Assembly: GCA_963693085.1 (NCBI GenBank)
Contig: OY856412.1
Span: 1,058,302,244 to 1,058,366,243 of the forward strand
Length of the DNA: 64,000 nt
From: Alisma plantago-aquatica
Taxonomy: Eukaryota > Streptophyta > Magnoliopsida > Alismatales > Alismataceae
Direction: 5' to 3'
This document shows, piece by piece, positions 24,676-37,440 of this stretch (its first letter is position 1; each line of letters opens with the position of its first letter). The notes under the pieces were generated by a model. That model ran no database searches. It was not told the origin of the DNA and saw nothing but the letters and a program-made list of their open reading frames with translations. The position numbers and the translations under genes were made by a program.

Positions 24676-26647
24676 TTTACTGTAACATAACCAAATCTAG
24701 GATTATAATGTAATATTTCCTTTTACTAACAATGTGTTCCTTTTTTTCCTAAATTAGAATGCATTAGGACTATTTGGAGTCCAATAAACTAATGACATTG
24801 TAATTTTACTTTTATGAAAAGTTTTAAAATAAATAAATTAATTAATTAATTTCACAAGTGGGGTTAATTTTGTAAGAACATGATTTATAGTTTTTGGCTC
24901 TATTTCAACACTTAATCCTATGATTTTAATATGAAATAGGCTTAATCAATAGGTCTTATGGTGTCACCATTGACATATTAGGAGGAGTAAGCACATTAAG
25001 TGAGAATTTGATATAATAATAGTGAAATGAACTGCCTAACACTTTTAAAAGAGGAAACTAATGCTAGTAGTGAATTCTGTGAATCCTAATTAGCTTACCC
25101 TTTAGTTTGCAAGTCGGTAGGATATTATTTCCATTCCCAATTAAACTGGTAATGAAAACCATAATTAAATTAGGTTTTAATACATATATTTGACTAAACA
25201 TTTAAAGTATTTCCTAAACCCTTTCTCTCCTTCTCTCCCTCTTTTTGCAATGGATGACGATCAACTCCCTCTCCTTCTCTCCTTCTTTCTTCGCCCTCTC
25301 TGTCCTTTCCTTCCAATTAACCCTAGTAGCTCATCCCTTTCCCTCTCCTTCCCCATATCGACTGAGAACCCTAGTCTCCCATCCTGTCTTCACCCTGGGC
25401 CCAATAGTGACGAGCAATGTCGTGCAGAGTTGAGAATCGCCAAGTACTTTACCTCCTCCTATTTTCCTCCTTTAATGTTTCTTCTCCTCCCTTCCTTCTC
25501 TTAGTCATGCCCAACAACCCTAGAATCTCCCTTAGCTCTCATCTCCCTGCAACCTTCTCAACCTGGAAAGATTGTCGCTAACAGATACTTAGCATCTAGA
25601 TTTGCCGCCATCATGTGTTCACCTCCACGCTACCCTACCTCCTCCCTCTTTATGCTACCATTGATGGCCACATGAGTTCTCCACCATGGCAGTACCTACA
25701 TGCAAGTGTAGTGTCGACTATGAAGCTCGCAAACCTCCCTACAACAAAGTTCTAGACGTCAACATATATGTTGATCACCTACCGAAACTCCACAATTGTC
25801 TGGAAGCCCTCCGGTGAAATACATGATGTTAAGCACCTCTCTACCATCAGTGATTCAGACTTGACGCCGCCTTCATCAACCTCATCAGTTCTCCATGAAA
25901 GCCAGTTCAAACTGCAACAATTTTCGGCCACTTGTAGATGTAGTTGCAACACCAAAACACCCTTCATTATTGCCTTGTCACCTCCTCTACCTGTTCTCCC
26001 ATCTGATGCACCAGAATAGACCCCGTGGTCATTGTGGCCATAGAAAATAGCAATGCCACTACTTGCAGACGACCTGCAACCATTGCATCTTCTACCTTCA
26101 CTTCCTTTGAGAGTCTACAAATCTCATTGCCTACTGAATCTCCAACCCCTTCATCAATTCCTCACAATTTCTAGACTAACTTCGTCAGGCCAACAACTCC
26201 AGCCTTAGTTATCAATCTAGAATCATATTCCACACGCCCAGTCCTCATCAGAATCAACCGCCGCCACCCAACCAGCCTCCTCTCCGTTCATTGCTACCTA
26301 CTGTGTTGTCATGAGACCTTCATATTATTTTCACTTGAACCATCTCCACAAAGAACCAGAGATCTTGAAATTTCCTACCTACCGTGATCACATTCAACCC
26401 TCCCCATTGATGGTGCCTAAAAATCTGACTGCAATTCATGTGGAGGACAAAACACTTGTGGCAGAGGTTGTGACTAATTGGGGAGGTAGTCACAACCTTA
26501 GGGATAATCGGTAAAGATCATCTTCAGTTCCAGACTGATTCAGTATTGCAGATGTACAATATGGCCTCCAACACCTGAAACTTGAAGACCCTTTTTGCCT
26601 TGGCTCTAGGGAGAACCACCTTGCACCCTTTCAAGGATAGATCCAAC

Positions 26648-27181
26648 TATTAAGATTTGGTTCTTATCCTAATTGGATTAGAATCAAATCCAGCAATATT
26701 AGGAAAGGGAAAATAATGTTCAACATGGAGTCCAAGCATTATTTCCTTCTCCTATATTATTGTCATTCTCCTAGTCCTTATAGAATAGATGTAACTCTCT
26801 TACTTCCTTACAGGGGGATGTCCTGTACCTATAAATAGAGGTAGACACCATGGGTTATTGGTGTGCCGAATAGTGCCAAACATTGTGTGTGCCAATATAG
26901 GGGAAGGCATACAGACAGACAAGAAGGAAGAGAGTGAGAGTGGGGTAAAGAATTCTATTGTGGGCACATGATTGTGCGAGAGTGACAATCCTTGTAATCT
27001 TTGTGAAGTTGCTTAATAGAATTTTTCGGTCTTCTTCACCAACTCAGTTCTCTCATTGGTTGTTTGTTTGTTGGTTTGGCATGTCGATTGGGAGGTTGTT
27101 GTCACTTTTATCGTGTAAAATAGGGTTGTATCTTGTTTGGTGTTTTCTTGGGCTTGGAGGGCTTCCGTGCGAATTCCAACA
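26648..27181 (+). repeat. Copia 5' LTR (534 bp)
   Basis: Ends ..GAATTCCAACA. Positions 26849-27181 match 28219-28552 closely, including the TCAGTTCTCTCATTGGTTG block. Confidence 0.88.
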
Positions 27182-27183
27182 AG

Positions 27184-27194
27184 TGGTATCAGAG
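27184..27194 (+). promoter_or_regulatory. Copia primer-binding site
   Basis: TGGTATCAGAG, the standard initiator-Met tRNA priming site, two bases after the LTR. Confidence 0.9.
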
Positions 27195-27241
27195 TGAAGG
27201 TTGCTATGAGATGATCAACAAGCACCGGAGGTATGTGAAGA

Positions 27242-28215
27242 ATGGCAGCATCGACTAACAATGTAGGGAGTCATCATATTCAAAAATTTGATGGCAGAAG
27301 AAACTTCAGTGTGTAGAAAAGCACGGTGAAGGACGCCTTAGTCCAACAAGGGCTATTGAATCACTTGAAGGGGAAAAGTCAGACAAGATGTCTAAAGGCG
27401 ACTGGAGGATGATGGAGCACAAGGCGGTCAGTACAATCCATCTGAGTCTTTCTGTGGAGGTAAAGTATTCAGTGATCAATAAAGATTCACCAAAGAAATT
27501 ATGGAAGGTCTTAGAAGAGTTGTATATGGTGAAGTCGCTGACAAATACGTGGGTGCCAAAAAGGCAATTGTATAAATTGTGCAGGGAAGAAGGCACAAGG
27601 TTCGTCAACCATCTCAACATCTTCAATAAGCTTGTCACATAAATGGTTAGCATGGAGGAGAAGATCAGCAAGAGTGATAAGGTCATTCTCTTAGCATCAT
27701 CTCTACCACAGTCATGGGAACAACTGGTGATGAACATCCTTGTTAGGAAGACTACACTCGACTTCAAAGAGGCGATTACATATTTATTGGAGGTAGAGTC
27801 TTTGAAGAAGCCATCTGAATCTTCCTCCTCGGGTGGTAATGTTTTGGCTGTTATAGACGGAATCTACAAAAGCAAGGGTCACGGGAAGAAGAATCAAAAG
27901 GGAAAAGGCAGACGTGTATGCTAATATGTGACGAGGAAGGCAATATATTAAAAGATTGTCCAACGTTGAAGCAGTTGAAGAGTGGAGCTTGTGCGTTAGT
28001 AGAAGGATATTCAAAAGCACTGGCTGCCATGAAATCAGGTACCAATCATGGGTGGATATTTGATTCAAGCTCTCACTACATCATATGTCTAGAGAGAGAT
28101 CTATTTGATGAAGGATCTCTCCATCAGTCATGTGGGACTGTTCACATGGTAGATGACAAACTCTACAAAATAGTCAGAATCGAAATAGCTACATTCAGGA
28201 TGCATGATGGAGCAC
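27242..28215 (+). pseudogene. Ty1/copia gag and N-terminal protease fragment
   Basis: It starts near 27242 with MAASTNNVG..IQKFDGRRNFSV. The copia gag core follows at 27388-27642 (DWRMMEHKAVSTIHLSL, KLWKVLEELYMVKSLTN and KRQLYKLCREEGTRFVNHLN) and 27643-27924 (ILLASSLPQSWEQLVMNI). The knuckle (CDEEGNILKDCP at 27921-27965) lacks its first cysteine and the usual GH. The protease block WIFDSSSHYIICLERDLFD at 28050-28105 has DSS where the active site is DSG. The frame ends at RMHDGA, where the deletion joins the 3' LTR. Three frames are needed to read it. Confidence 0.85.
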
Positions 28216-28218
28216 ATC

Positions 28219-28552
28219 ACATGGGTTATCAATGTGCCGAATAGTGCCAGACATTATGTGTACCAATGTAGGGGAAGGCATACAGACAACCAAGAAGGAA
28301 GAGAGTGAGAGTGGGGTATGAAATTCTAATGTGGGCACGGGATTGTGGGAGAGAGACAATCCTTGTAATCTTTGTGAAGTTGCATAATAGAATTTTGTGG
28401 TCTTCTTCGCCAACTCAGTTCTCTCATTGGTTGTTTGTTTGTCAGTTTGGCCAGCCAACTGGGAGGCCGTTGTCACTTTTATCATGCAAGCCAGGGCTAT
28501 ATCTCATGTGGTGTTTTCTTGGGCTTAAAGGGCTTCCACATGAATCCCAACA
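28219..28552 (+). repeat. Copia 3' LTR, 5'-truncated
   Basis: Homologous to 26849-27181; it lacks the first 200 bp or so of the LTR. Ends ..AATCCCAACA followed by the CCAAC duplication. Confidence 0.88.
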
Positions 28553-30647
28553 CCAACTTCATTGTTTGAATCTAGAGTCATCATCTCATACACTTGAATT
28601 AGTAGGTATGCATCCTTCATTTCATATCTAAGAAAAGCCAATTGATAATTCAAAGATAACCTGAATATTATATATAAACCTTAATGATATTGCTAGATAA
28701 AATTAGTAGATGTCCTACATCAGTAAGTCAGTAATATACATAGATAGTCCTGGAAATTATTAGATTCCTAAACCTTGCAGCATTAGGATACTTATATAGG
28801 TGTACATGTATTCAAGATATAACCTAATAATACTCTAGATCAATTGACATGTTTGTATTACGTATTAATATATGCATGCATTATAGCTTGTTATGTATAT
28901 ATGTAAGTGAGCACTTTCCTCTACTGTATGACCAAATTGTATAAGATTAGTTAATACATATGTACTATCAACAATAATCAGATCTATGGTATATATAATG
29001 TGATTATCACCTAGGCTATTGAGCAACTTACCTTATGATGATTATAGGGATGCACATTTGCATATCAACATTAGGGGATACATGTTTAGAAAAAAATTAG
29101 AAATCATTATTGAACTACCCTAGATAAAATTTGATAAGAATTAGACCCTAGATACTCATACATGAATCTATACAATTGATGTTAATACAAATAAATATAG
29201 AGAATGTATCTTATGTTGGCCGATTTATGAATTAAATGGAAAAAAAGATAATAAAATGTATAAGCATGTACTTTTATAAACATATACCTAGATGACATAT
29301 TAGTTGGACTATACATGAACCTAATGTATTTTCATATGGAATATACATACACATTAGATCTAAGCATGATTTTGAACAATATACATATTAAGGTATTTCA
29401 TATTAAACCCTAGATATTTTGAAGGAGAGTATATAGAGAACTAATAGCTAAACCATACCTAACACTATATATGAGTACTTCAACAATTAAGAACCTTAAA
29501 TCCATATTACGTAACTAATACTAAGATTATATCTACTTTCATTTATGTATGGGTAATCATGGACTAAATGTGTGTATATGAAACACGTTTAGGTTGAGAA
29601 GGATGAATGACAAATTTCACCCTTAGGGGTAGGGTTAATCTCAAAGTCCAAGTATGTACTCCTCCTTATTTAATTTTGGGCATAATTTGACTTAATTTTT
29701 TTCCAATAAATTGAATATTGTCTCCTTTTATTCAACCATGTCAATTATTAATTTCCTAATATTGAATTGTTTGATTCCACAATACTTGATGAATATCTTG
29801 TTGCCTTAGGTCTATGACCCCACCTGCCTTGTTGTTTGTACGTGGAAATGTGAATGGTGAATTCTAACTATCTTGACACTCTATATACGCATGTTAAATA
29901 ATTTTACTAGATAGTTATACTAGATGCTTATGTGTAATCACTAGGGCGTGCTTTTCTACCCAGAGTGTGCTTTTCCACCTTGATATATACAGAGGTGTAC
30001 TTTTCTTCCTAGGTTGTGATTTTCCACCAATTTTACTTAGGCTAGTGACTAAGTGGTGTCATGGCCCTACTATAGTTACTTTAGTCCAATATATCTACAA
30101 GATAATGATTATGATTATTGTGATATTGTGGGTGTTAATGGAAAGATGTGTCATCTCACTTGTTTATTTATATGCCTCATTCTTTTGGAATTCATTTTCT
30201 TGATTTACCTCTTGTTGGGACTTACTTATATTTTGATGGTCCCTCCTTTATATGAGAACATATCTTTTTCTCTTTTAACCCATTTAAATGCATAAAATAT
30301 TTTTATATATACATACTCAGCTTTTGCTTATGCATATCTTGTTTTTTCTATTTTTTTGGGTGTTCCATCCACCCAAGTGTAGGTGCTTTATAGGGCAGAG
30401 ACTTAGGATGATTGTCAGCTCATTAGTGAACATAAGGACAATGAGATAACCTTTTTCCCTCTGCATATGGCCTTATGTGTATATAGATGCAACTTTTTTC
30501 ATCTGTTTGCACTACGATGAAGAATGCTTGTATATGGAATATTTTTTAACTTCATAAATGGTTATGTTTTCCGCTGCTTAAAATTTTCATAGCTCATGTT
30601 TGTATCATTGAGTGGGCCCACTATCGGGTGCCACTCCTTATATTCAC

Positions 30648-33600
30648 CAAGTGGAATCAATTATTCTATGAGAGAGGAAGAGTTCTATAATCCAAAATGG
30701 GTTATTGGAGAAACTTGATGATCTTGGTGCCTTCACACTTCCTTGAAAGATAGGAGACACCACATTTGACAAAGGTCTAGTTGAGATTGGAGCTAGATCG
30801 GTCTTATTCCCTTTGCACTATGGAAACAACTTGAACTTGTAGATTTGAAGCCGACTAAAATGGCCATTCAATTGTAGACCATTCATCAAATATCCCAAAG
30901 GTACTGTAGAAGATGTGTATGTGCAAGTTGCTAAATTTTACATTCCTTGTGACTTTGTTGTGCTTGGCATGAATGAAGTTCCTTCCAACCCTTTTCATTT
31001 TGGGAGACCGTTTCTCATGATTGTTGATTTATAGTCTATGTATTACAAGGTAAACTCACTCTTATGGTAGGAGAGGAAACTATGGAATTCTCTATTTTTT
31101 ATGCCATGAAAGCTCTAAACAGAACAATGTATATTTGCCTTGTTGATTTTATTGATAATCTTTTAGAAGAAAATGAGGACTTTTCTAATTTCATAATTGA
31201 TTGATGTGAATAAGATGAACTAAACATTTCCATGGCAATTGAAGTTTCAAATTCTACTCTTGTTTCTAATTCACATCCAACAATGAAGAAATCCCACTTA
31301 TAGAGGATGACTCAATCAAGTCTACACCAGAGAAAAAGGTAGAACTAAAACCCCTATCATTGGGGATGTGATATGCATATCTTGATCTCGATTCTACTTA
31401 TCTTGTTATCATAAACATTGATTTAACCAATGAGAAAGAACTGAAATTGCTTGCTAAACTTCATTTGTACGAAGATGTTATCGGTTACTCTATATTTGAA
31501 GGGCATTCATCCTTCCATTTTCATGCATCGTATTAATTTGGAAGATGACGCTAACCATGTATTAAACCTCCTAGACATTTGAATCAAAATATGTTGGAGG
31601 TTGTAAAAAAGGAAAATTTTGAACCAAGAGATGCATGTATCATTTATCCAAATAGTGATAGTCCATGGGTGAGTGTTATTCATGTAGTACGCAAAAAAGG
31701 GGGTGCTACTACCATTAAAGTAGATAATGATGAGCTGGTCCAAACACTTGTAGGCATAGGGTGGCGCATATGCATAGATTACATGAGAGTAAACAAGAAA
31801 ACTCATAAAGATCATTTTCTCTTTCCTTTCATTGATTTTATGCTTTAAAGGTTGACCAATCACTCATATTTTTGTAATCTTGATGGCTATTCTAGAATTT
31901 TTCAACTACCAATATACACACTAGACCAAGAAAAACTACTTTACATGCACCCTATGGAACTTTCCAATGTTGTATGATGGACATCATCATCATCTAAGCC
32001 TCATTCCCAACTATGTTGGGGTCGGCTACATGGATCCTTCATTTCCATTTAGCTCTATCATGGGCCATATTCTGGTTGAGATGTAGATACTAAAAATCTC
32101 TCTTTATAATCTCATCCCATGTTAATTTAGGCCTTCATCTTTTTCTATTTATAGTGCTTGACTCAATAGCATTGCTTCGTATAGGTGCATTAGTCAGCTT
32201 GTGTTGCACATGTCCATACCATCTGAGTCATCCCTTGCCCAACTTGTCTTCGATGCTCGCCACCCCCACTTTATTCTTGATATAGTCATTTCTCAAGTGA
32301 TCTTTTCTTGTCGTCCCACACATTCATCTCAGCATATGCATTTCAGCCACGTTCATCTTGTTGAGACCTTGTTTCTTCACCACACAACATTCACTCGCGT
32401 AGAGCATGGCTGGTTGTATAGTTGTTCTATAGAACTTGCTTTTTAACCTGAGAGGGAGTATGGACTCTAATTTCTTTGAGCAAATAATGGAGATTTTATG
32501 GATAATTTTAGCATGTATAGTAGTTCATTTGATGATTGTTTATCAAATTTATCGAAAGTTTTTCAGCATTGCAAAAAGGTTAGCCTAGTACTCAACCAGG
32601 AGGAGTGCCATTTTATGGTTCAATTTGGATTATACTAGGTCGTGTGGTATCTAATAAGGGTATCGAAATTGACAGGGCTAAGTTGGAAGAAATTGAAAAG
32701 ATGTCCACTCCAACATCTGTGAAAAGTTGTTTGTAGCTTTCTTGGCAACACAGAATTTTATAGGTGCTTCATCAAATATTTCTCAAGGATAGTCAAACCT
32801 TTGTGATCACTCCTTGCTAAAGATGTTGATTTTATTTTAATTGATGATTGTCAAGCCATTTTTAGAAGCTGAAGGATGCTCTTATTTCTCTCCACATTAT
32901 TAAACCTCTAGATTGGAATGCACTGATTGAAATCATGTGTGATGCAAGGGACTATGTTATTGATTCAGTCCTAGGGAAGAGGAAGGACGAAAAACTCCAT
33001 GCTATTCATTATTCCAGTAAGACCCTATATGAAGCACAAATCAACTATGCCACTACAAAGGAGGAGATGCTAGCAATAGTATATGCCTTCAAAAAATTCA
33101 TGCAAAATCTAGAAGAGTCCAAGGTTGTGATCTACACTTACTATGCTATAATAAAGTGTTTGCTAAGAAAGAAAGATGCAAATCCACATCTAATCACTGA
33201 ATACTATTATTTCAGGAGTTGGTCTCGAGATAAGAGACAAAAAGGGTACAACAACAATGTTGTAGATCACCTCTCACAGTTGCACGCCAATGCAACTAAC
33301 TCTCTTTCTATTGATGATTACCTTCCAATTCAAAGATTGTATTTATTGGTTCTTTTCCAGTCCCTTGGTTTGCTGATATTGCCATTTTTTTCCACTAGAA
33401 GCCTTTCCTCTAATATCACTTATCAATAAAAGAAGAAGTTCCTCCATGATGTCAAATTTTACAATTGAGATGACCCATTGTTATTCAAGCAAGGGACGTA
33501 TGGGCTGATCTAATGGTGTGAAGCTGATGAATGAATTCCTACCATCAACTTTAAATGCAAATATTCTTCCTACGGAGGACACTTTGGAGGGGTGAAGACA

Positions 33601-34640
33601 ACTACAAAGATTCTGCAAGAAAGTTTCTAATGGCCAACTTTATTCTGATACATTCATGCTTATGTCAAAGCTTGTGAAAAATACCAAAAGACAAGAAGTA
33701 TATCAAGAAAAGAGGAAATGCCTCTAAACTCCATTCTTGAGATAGAGGTATTTGATGTATAGTGTGTAGACTGTGTGGGCCCCTTCCCATCCTCCTGTAG
33801 TTATAAATATATTTTGGCTATTTGTGATTATGTTTTAAAATGGATAGAGGCTATCCATACTCATTCTTCAGATGAAAAGTCGGTCATCAAATTATTTCAG
33901 AAGATCATCTTTCCTCCCTTTGGAGTTTCAAGACCTATCATTTCTGATGAAGGTACACATTTCAATGAGAAAAATTCAATAATCTTCTCACTAAGTACAA
34001 AGTTAAGAACAAAATTTCTACTCCATACCATCCCCAAACTGTTTGGAAAGTTGAAGTGTCCAATAGACAACTCAAGGGAATTCTTAAAAAGAGCATTTCT
34101 GGATCAAGGAAAGATTGGGCTCTCAAACTGGATGATGCTCTTTGGGCATTCCGGAAAGCATGCAAGACAACCATTGGGACCATGCCATTCAAGCTCATAT
34201 ATGTCAAGTCCCACCATCTCCCTCTAGAGCACAAATCCTTATGTGCTATCAAGTTTCTCAACTTTGGTATGAATAAAGTAGGTGAAAAGCAACCGGTGCA
34301 ACTTCAAGAACTTGAGGAGTTCTGGCTGGATGCATATGAAAATGCAAAAATCTACAAAGAGAGAACTAAAGAGTGGTGTGACAAGAAGAAAAGAATAAAG
34401 GATTTAGTAGAAGGAGTTCAAATGTTAATATTAAACTCTAGGTTGAAACTCTTCCCAAGAAAGATGCATTCAAAATGGTTTGGACCAGTCCAGTGCTGAA
34501 GATCAATCCATAAGGAATTGTGGAGCTATAAGGAAAATAATCAACTTTCAAGGTCAATGGGAAACATTGCAAACTCTACACTGTAGGAGAGAAGATAGAA
34601 AAGGGAGTCTCCTACTCCCTCTTAGACATTTGATGATAAA
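30648..34640 (+). pseudogene. Athila pol: protease, RT, RNase H, integrase
   Basis: Protease resumes at about 30665 with SSIIQNG..LDDLGAFTLP, IGDTTFDKGL, VEIGARSVLF (for DLGASINLMP), EDVYVQVAKFYIPCDFVVL and NPFHFGRPFL. RT follows: GGATTIKVDNDELVQTLVGI, WRICIDYMRVNK (31760-31797), LTNHSYFCNLDGYSRIFQLP, then after an RTE tail FMDNFSMYSSSFDDCLSNLS (32495-32554). RNase H begins MCDARDYVIDSVLG and YSSKTLYEAQINYATT (32935-33055). Integrase has VDCVGPFPSSCSYKYILAIC with its first Asp, ISDEGTHF with the second, and VEVSNRQLK with Glu (34050-34078), then the C-terminal RLKLFPRKMHSKWFGP. Stops and frameshifts are frequent. The RT catalytic motif is FMDN in place of FMDD. Confidence 0.88.
31983..32459 (-). 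mobile_element. 5'-truncated RTE LINE tail inside Athila RT
   Basis: A 477-bp copy of the same RTE 3' end as at 8140-8620: GTTGGGGTCGGCTACATGG at 32017, with CATCATCATC at the 3' terminus (31983-31994). The right part encodes the reverse-strand end of RT (LRLKSKFYRTTIQPAMLY-like near 32450-32400). A short possible duplication ATGGAC occurs at 31977-31982 and 32460-32465. It splits the Athila RT between FQ-RCMMD and the DFF..IME block. Confidence 0.82.
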
Positions 34641-36933
34641 ATAAGAATCTCACTCTAGACTCTAAATAGAGGATCTTGTGGGAGTTGATCCCACATTTAG
34701 GATAGATTCATTTTAGTTTTTACTCCAAGAACATTTACCTTCCCAAAAAAAATTTCCATGGATGAATGTAATAATTTAGACCATCATAATATATCTATCA
34801 TTATCATTAAAGGTGCAGAAGCAAAATAAGGAAAGATATCAAACTTCTGCAAAAATTTGATTTCAACACAACATTTTGCCAAGTGACACACCATGTCACA
34901 ATTCAGGCAACATGCTTTGAACAAATACTTCGGAACACACGACTTGTGACAAAGCAACACGACATGTTTGAAGCAAGTTTTACAAGCATAAAGTTCTATG
35001 TATCCAAACACAGCGTGTGCCGTATCACACATGTCATGTATAGCTCAAAAGAAAATTTCAAGTAATCCACTAGAAACTCACATAACAGGTAGTTTTATAG
35101 ACACGGTGTGTCCGCAGGGAGGTTTGTCTTTGAAGTTTTCTTGGCAGAACACATATGTATCCTTATTAACACATGGTGTGTCATCATCGATCAGAGAAAA
35201 AAATAAAGAAAAAGGGAAGAAAACTTGATGTACATGTAAACACAGTGTGTGTCTATACATACATGTTGTGTTAAGCAGACAGAAATAGGTTTTTAACCCT
35301 AATTTCAAATTCATTCTCCAAGTCACCCTAGTTCACATTGTGTTCAAGTAATGAACTCAGAAACCATAGTTGTTGTTTTTGCAGTCATGCACTCCATCCC
35401 CCGTCTATGAGCTACCTTGACTTCGACCATCCACCACCCGCTTGACCACTTCACCGCCAACATCAGTTTTCTATCGGATTCCACAACTATTGACTAGTTG
35501 CTCCTAGTGCTCATATTCGCACAAGTTCCTCCCTCAGTTGTGTTCTTTGTCACTTAAATTGGAGCCAACTTCTACTAGTTGCACAACATCTCTCAGGGCC
35601 ACTATGCCATGCCTCCTTCAGCACCACCACAACCACAACAAGAGCTGAATTTTTTTTATATTCCTTGTGATGATGACACCTTAGGCCAGTATTTTCCAGC
35701 TAGACATGAGGGCACTGGCCCTTTACTTTAATCCATCCACAACATGTACTGGATTTCAAACCACTTGAGTTTGACTTATGTATTGAGGACTTCGCAAATT
35801 TCAAGCTTAGGGTGGGGGAACCGACCGGTAGTGTAGTTTTAGTATTTTTTCCATAATTTGTTTCTTTATTTTCATTTTAAGATGTGTTTAGACTGTGGCA
35901 AATCTATTATGAGATGAGGATTGTCTTCTTTGTTGTATTGAATTTCATTTATGTTGAATTGTTTGTCCAAAATTTGTATCGAAAAATATCAATTTAAGAA
36001 AAATCATAAGAGTCTTGCATTGGTTAAAAGAAATCTTTTGCCAACAACATTCACTTTAATTTAGTTTATTTCTTTTAGCCTATAGGTTCACATTTAACAC
36101 TCTTGATTATATATAGTACATGTAATGGGAAAAATCTTCTTGTATTAATCAACATTGCAACCTTGTTTAGAATTCTAGATTCCCTTATCAAATCTTTAGT
36201 ACGTTTTCAACCACACTCTCAATGAAATTTTTTAATAAATGAATGGAATCATATTGACTAATCAATCTAGCTAACTGTTCTATGCTTTAGGGAAAATTAT
36301 TTTAGTTTCAGGCCTCGTGGTTCTCAAGCAGAACCTGACTCAGTTTTAATTACATTGTCTTTTTCTTCAAAAAAATTACATCTATCCCCATGAAAGATGG
36401 CTAAAGCACCCATGTAACATGCTAGCCTAGTGTAAGTCTGATATGGCTACGATGGTTAGGTGTTACATCCTAAAATAGGGTAAATGACCCCAACCGGTAT
36501 TCCATGTATGCATAAGTCTATATTAGCTTTTGAGTTCTGGAACCCATACTTCATCTCTCAATCTCATTCAAAACGGCAAGGAGAGTGTGATGCACTATTT
36601 TTGTTGATTCAGATTACAACTTTTACATCCTTTATAATGAAAGAATCAGGTTGCACATTCCTTATTTATTTGGTTGGTTAATCTAATTTCTACTCCATGT
36701 TATTATGCTGATTCTCCCATTTATATTTTTACACTTTTGCCGAACTAAAACTTCAATCTTGGTTGTTTAAGTTGAACTTATGGCAACTAGCAATAATCCT
36801 TGATTATGGTTGAATTGACTTGATATTTTTTTTCCATTTCATTTGATGGATACTTGTGCTTGGAATTTTTTTCTATTGTGTTTCCTTGTTCTTTTTTCTT
36901 GAGGACAAGTAATAATTCAAGCATAAGGGTATT
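34641..36933 (+). other. Athila 3' internal region with env-like remnant and polypurine tract
   Basis: After integrase there is a conserved non-coding block with GACTCTAAATAGAGG..CTTGTGGGAGTTGA (34654-34693), which recurs at 57360-57400 and 63380-63420. A stretch at 34860-35290 is rich in short ACACGACATG-like words resembling the LTR body. From about 35380 to 35730 a degraded serine/proline-rich frame (MPPSAPPQPQQELN region, then DDDTLGQYFPARHEGTG) may be the env-like third ORF typical of Athila; I am not sure. No other coding is visible. A purine-rich AAGCATAAGGGTA sequence (36919-36931) precedes the 3' LTR and is the probable polypurine tract. Confidence 0.5.
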
Positions 36934-37045
36934 TGATGCACACATTTCATATAGACTTTTGCCCTCTTTTGCACTCAATTTCAATTCACTATGTACCTCA
37001 TTTCACCTCTAATAATACTAAATTTCCCACTTTATAGTTGTCTTT
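36934..37045 (+). repeat. Athila 3' LTR, part before the CACTA insertion
   Basis: Starts TGATGCACACATTTCATATA, matching the 5' LTR start at 21107, and runs to GTTGTCTTT, where the CACTA element begins. Confidence 0.9.
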
Positions 37046-37074
37046 CACTAGTATGGAAATGGGTTATAACGTCA
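37046..37074 (+). repeat. CACTA terminal inverted repeat, left
   Basis: Starts CACTAGTA. Against the reverse complement of the right end it pairs through ..AATGG and ..CGTCA with about nine mismatches. Confidence 0.9.
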
Positions 37075-37080
37075 CTACTT

Positions 37081-37440
37081 GTAGGGTCGATTTTTCCAAA
37101 TAACTGACCTTATATGTCTAAAAAAAATGCGGGCACCACTTAAGACCTCTTGGGTCAGTTTTCTTTAAAAAACTGACCTTGTAGTGTAACTCTATAGGGT
37201 CGGTTTTCCAAATAACCGACCTTATATGTCTATAAAAAATGTGGGCACCACTTAAGACCTCTTGGGTCACTTTTCTTAAAATAACCGACCTTGTAGTGTA
37301 TCTCTATAGGGTCAGTTTTCCAAATAACCGACCTTATATGTCTATAAAAAACGCGGGCACCACTTAAGACCTCTTGGGTCACTTTTCTTAAAAAAATCGA
37401 CCTTGTAGTGCATCTCTATAGGGTCGGTTTTTATAAAATA
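37081..37440. repeat. CACTA subterminal tandem repeat, 112-113 bp period
   Basis: Three full units and a partial one begin at GGGTCG positions 37084, 37197, 37309 and 37421. Each unit contains two inverted pairs: GGGTCGGTTTTCC..AACCGACCTTA, and TTGGGTCA..ACCGACCTTGTAG. Between them lies a spacer with TGCGGGCACCACTTAAGACC. The arrangement resembles subterminal binding-site arrays of CACTA elements, but the unit is long and compound. Confidence 0.88.

Larger units (their letters stand above)
26648..28552 (+). mobile_element. Ty1/copia element, internally deleted
   Basis: A 1905-bp insertion with CCAAC duplications at 26643-26647 and 28553-28557. The 5' LTR is 26648-27181, followed by a TGGTATCAGAG priming site (27184-27194) and a gag that runs into the start of protease. 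The sequence then jumps directly into the last 334 bp of the 3' LTR. The rest of protease, integrase, RT, RNase H and the first 200 bp of the 3' LTR are missing. The 5' LTR begins TATTAAG, where TGTTAAG would be expected. Confidence 0.88.
24681..30642 (+). mobile_element. Solo LTR B, about 4.05 kb, chromovirus-like, carrying a copia insertion
   Basis: Begins TGTAACATA and ends CCACTCCTTATA, with flanks TTTAC (24676-24680) and TTCAC (30643-30647), a 5-bp duplication with one change. Subtracting the copia element and its duplication leaves 4052 bp, matching solo LTR A (4060 bp). Shared blocks include AATTAAATTAGG..TTTGACTAAACATTTAA (14890-14930 and 25165-25203) and TACTTTTATAAACATATA (16769 and 29269). 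It interrupts the Athila protease. Confidence 0.82.

Noticed and set aside
34860..35290. A further LTR inside the Athila internal region
   Set aside because: It shares short words with the LTR body but not the ordered sequence, and has no ends or target duplication.
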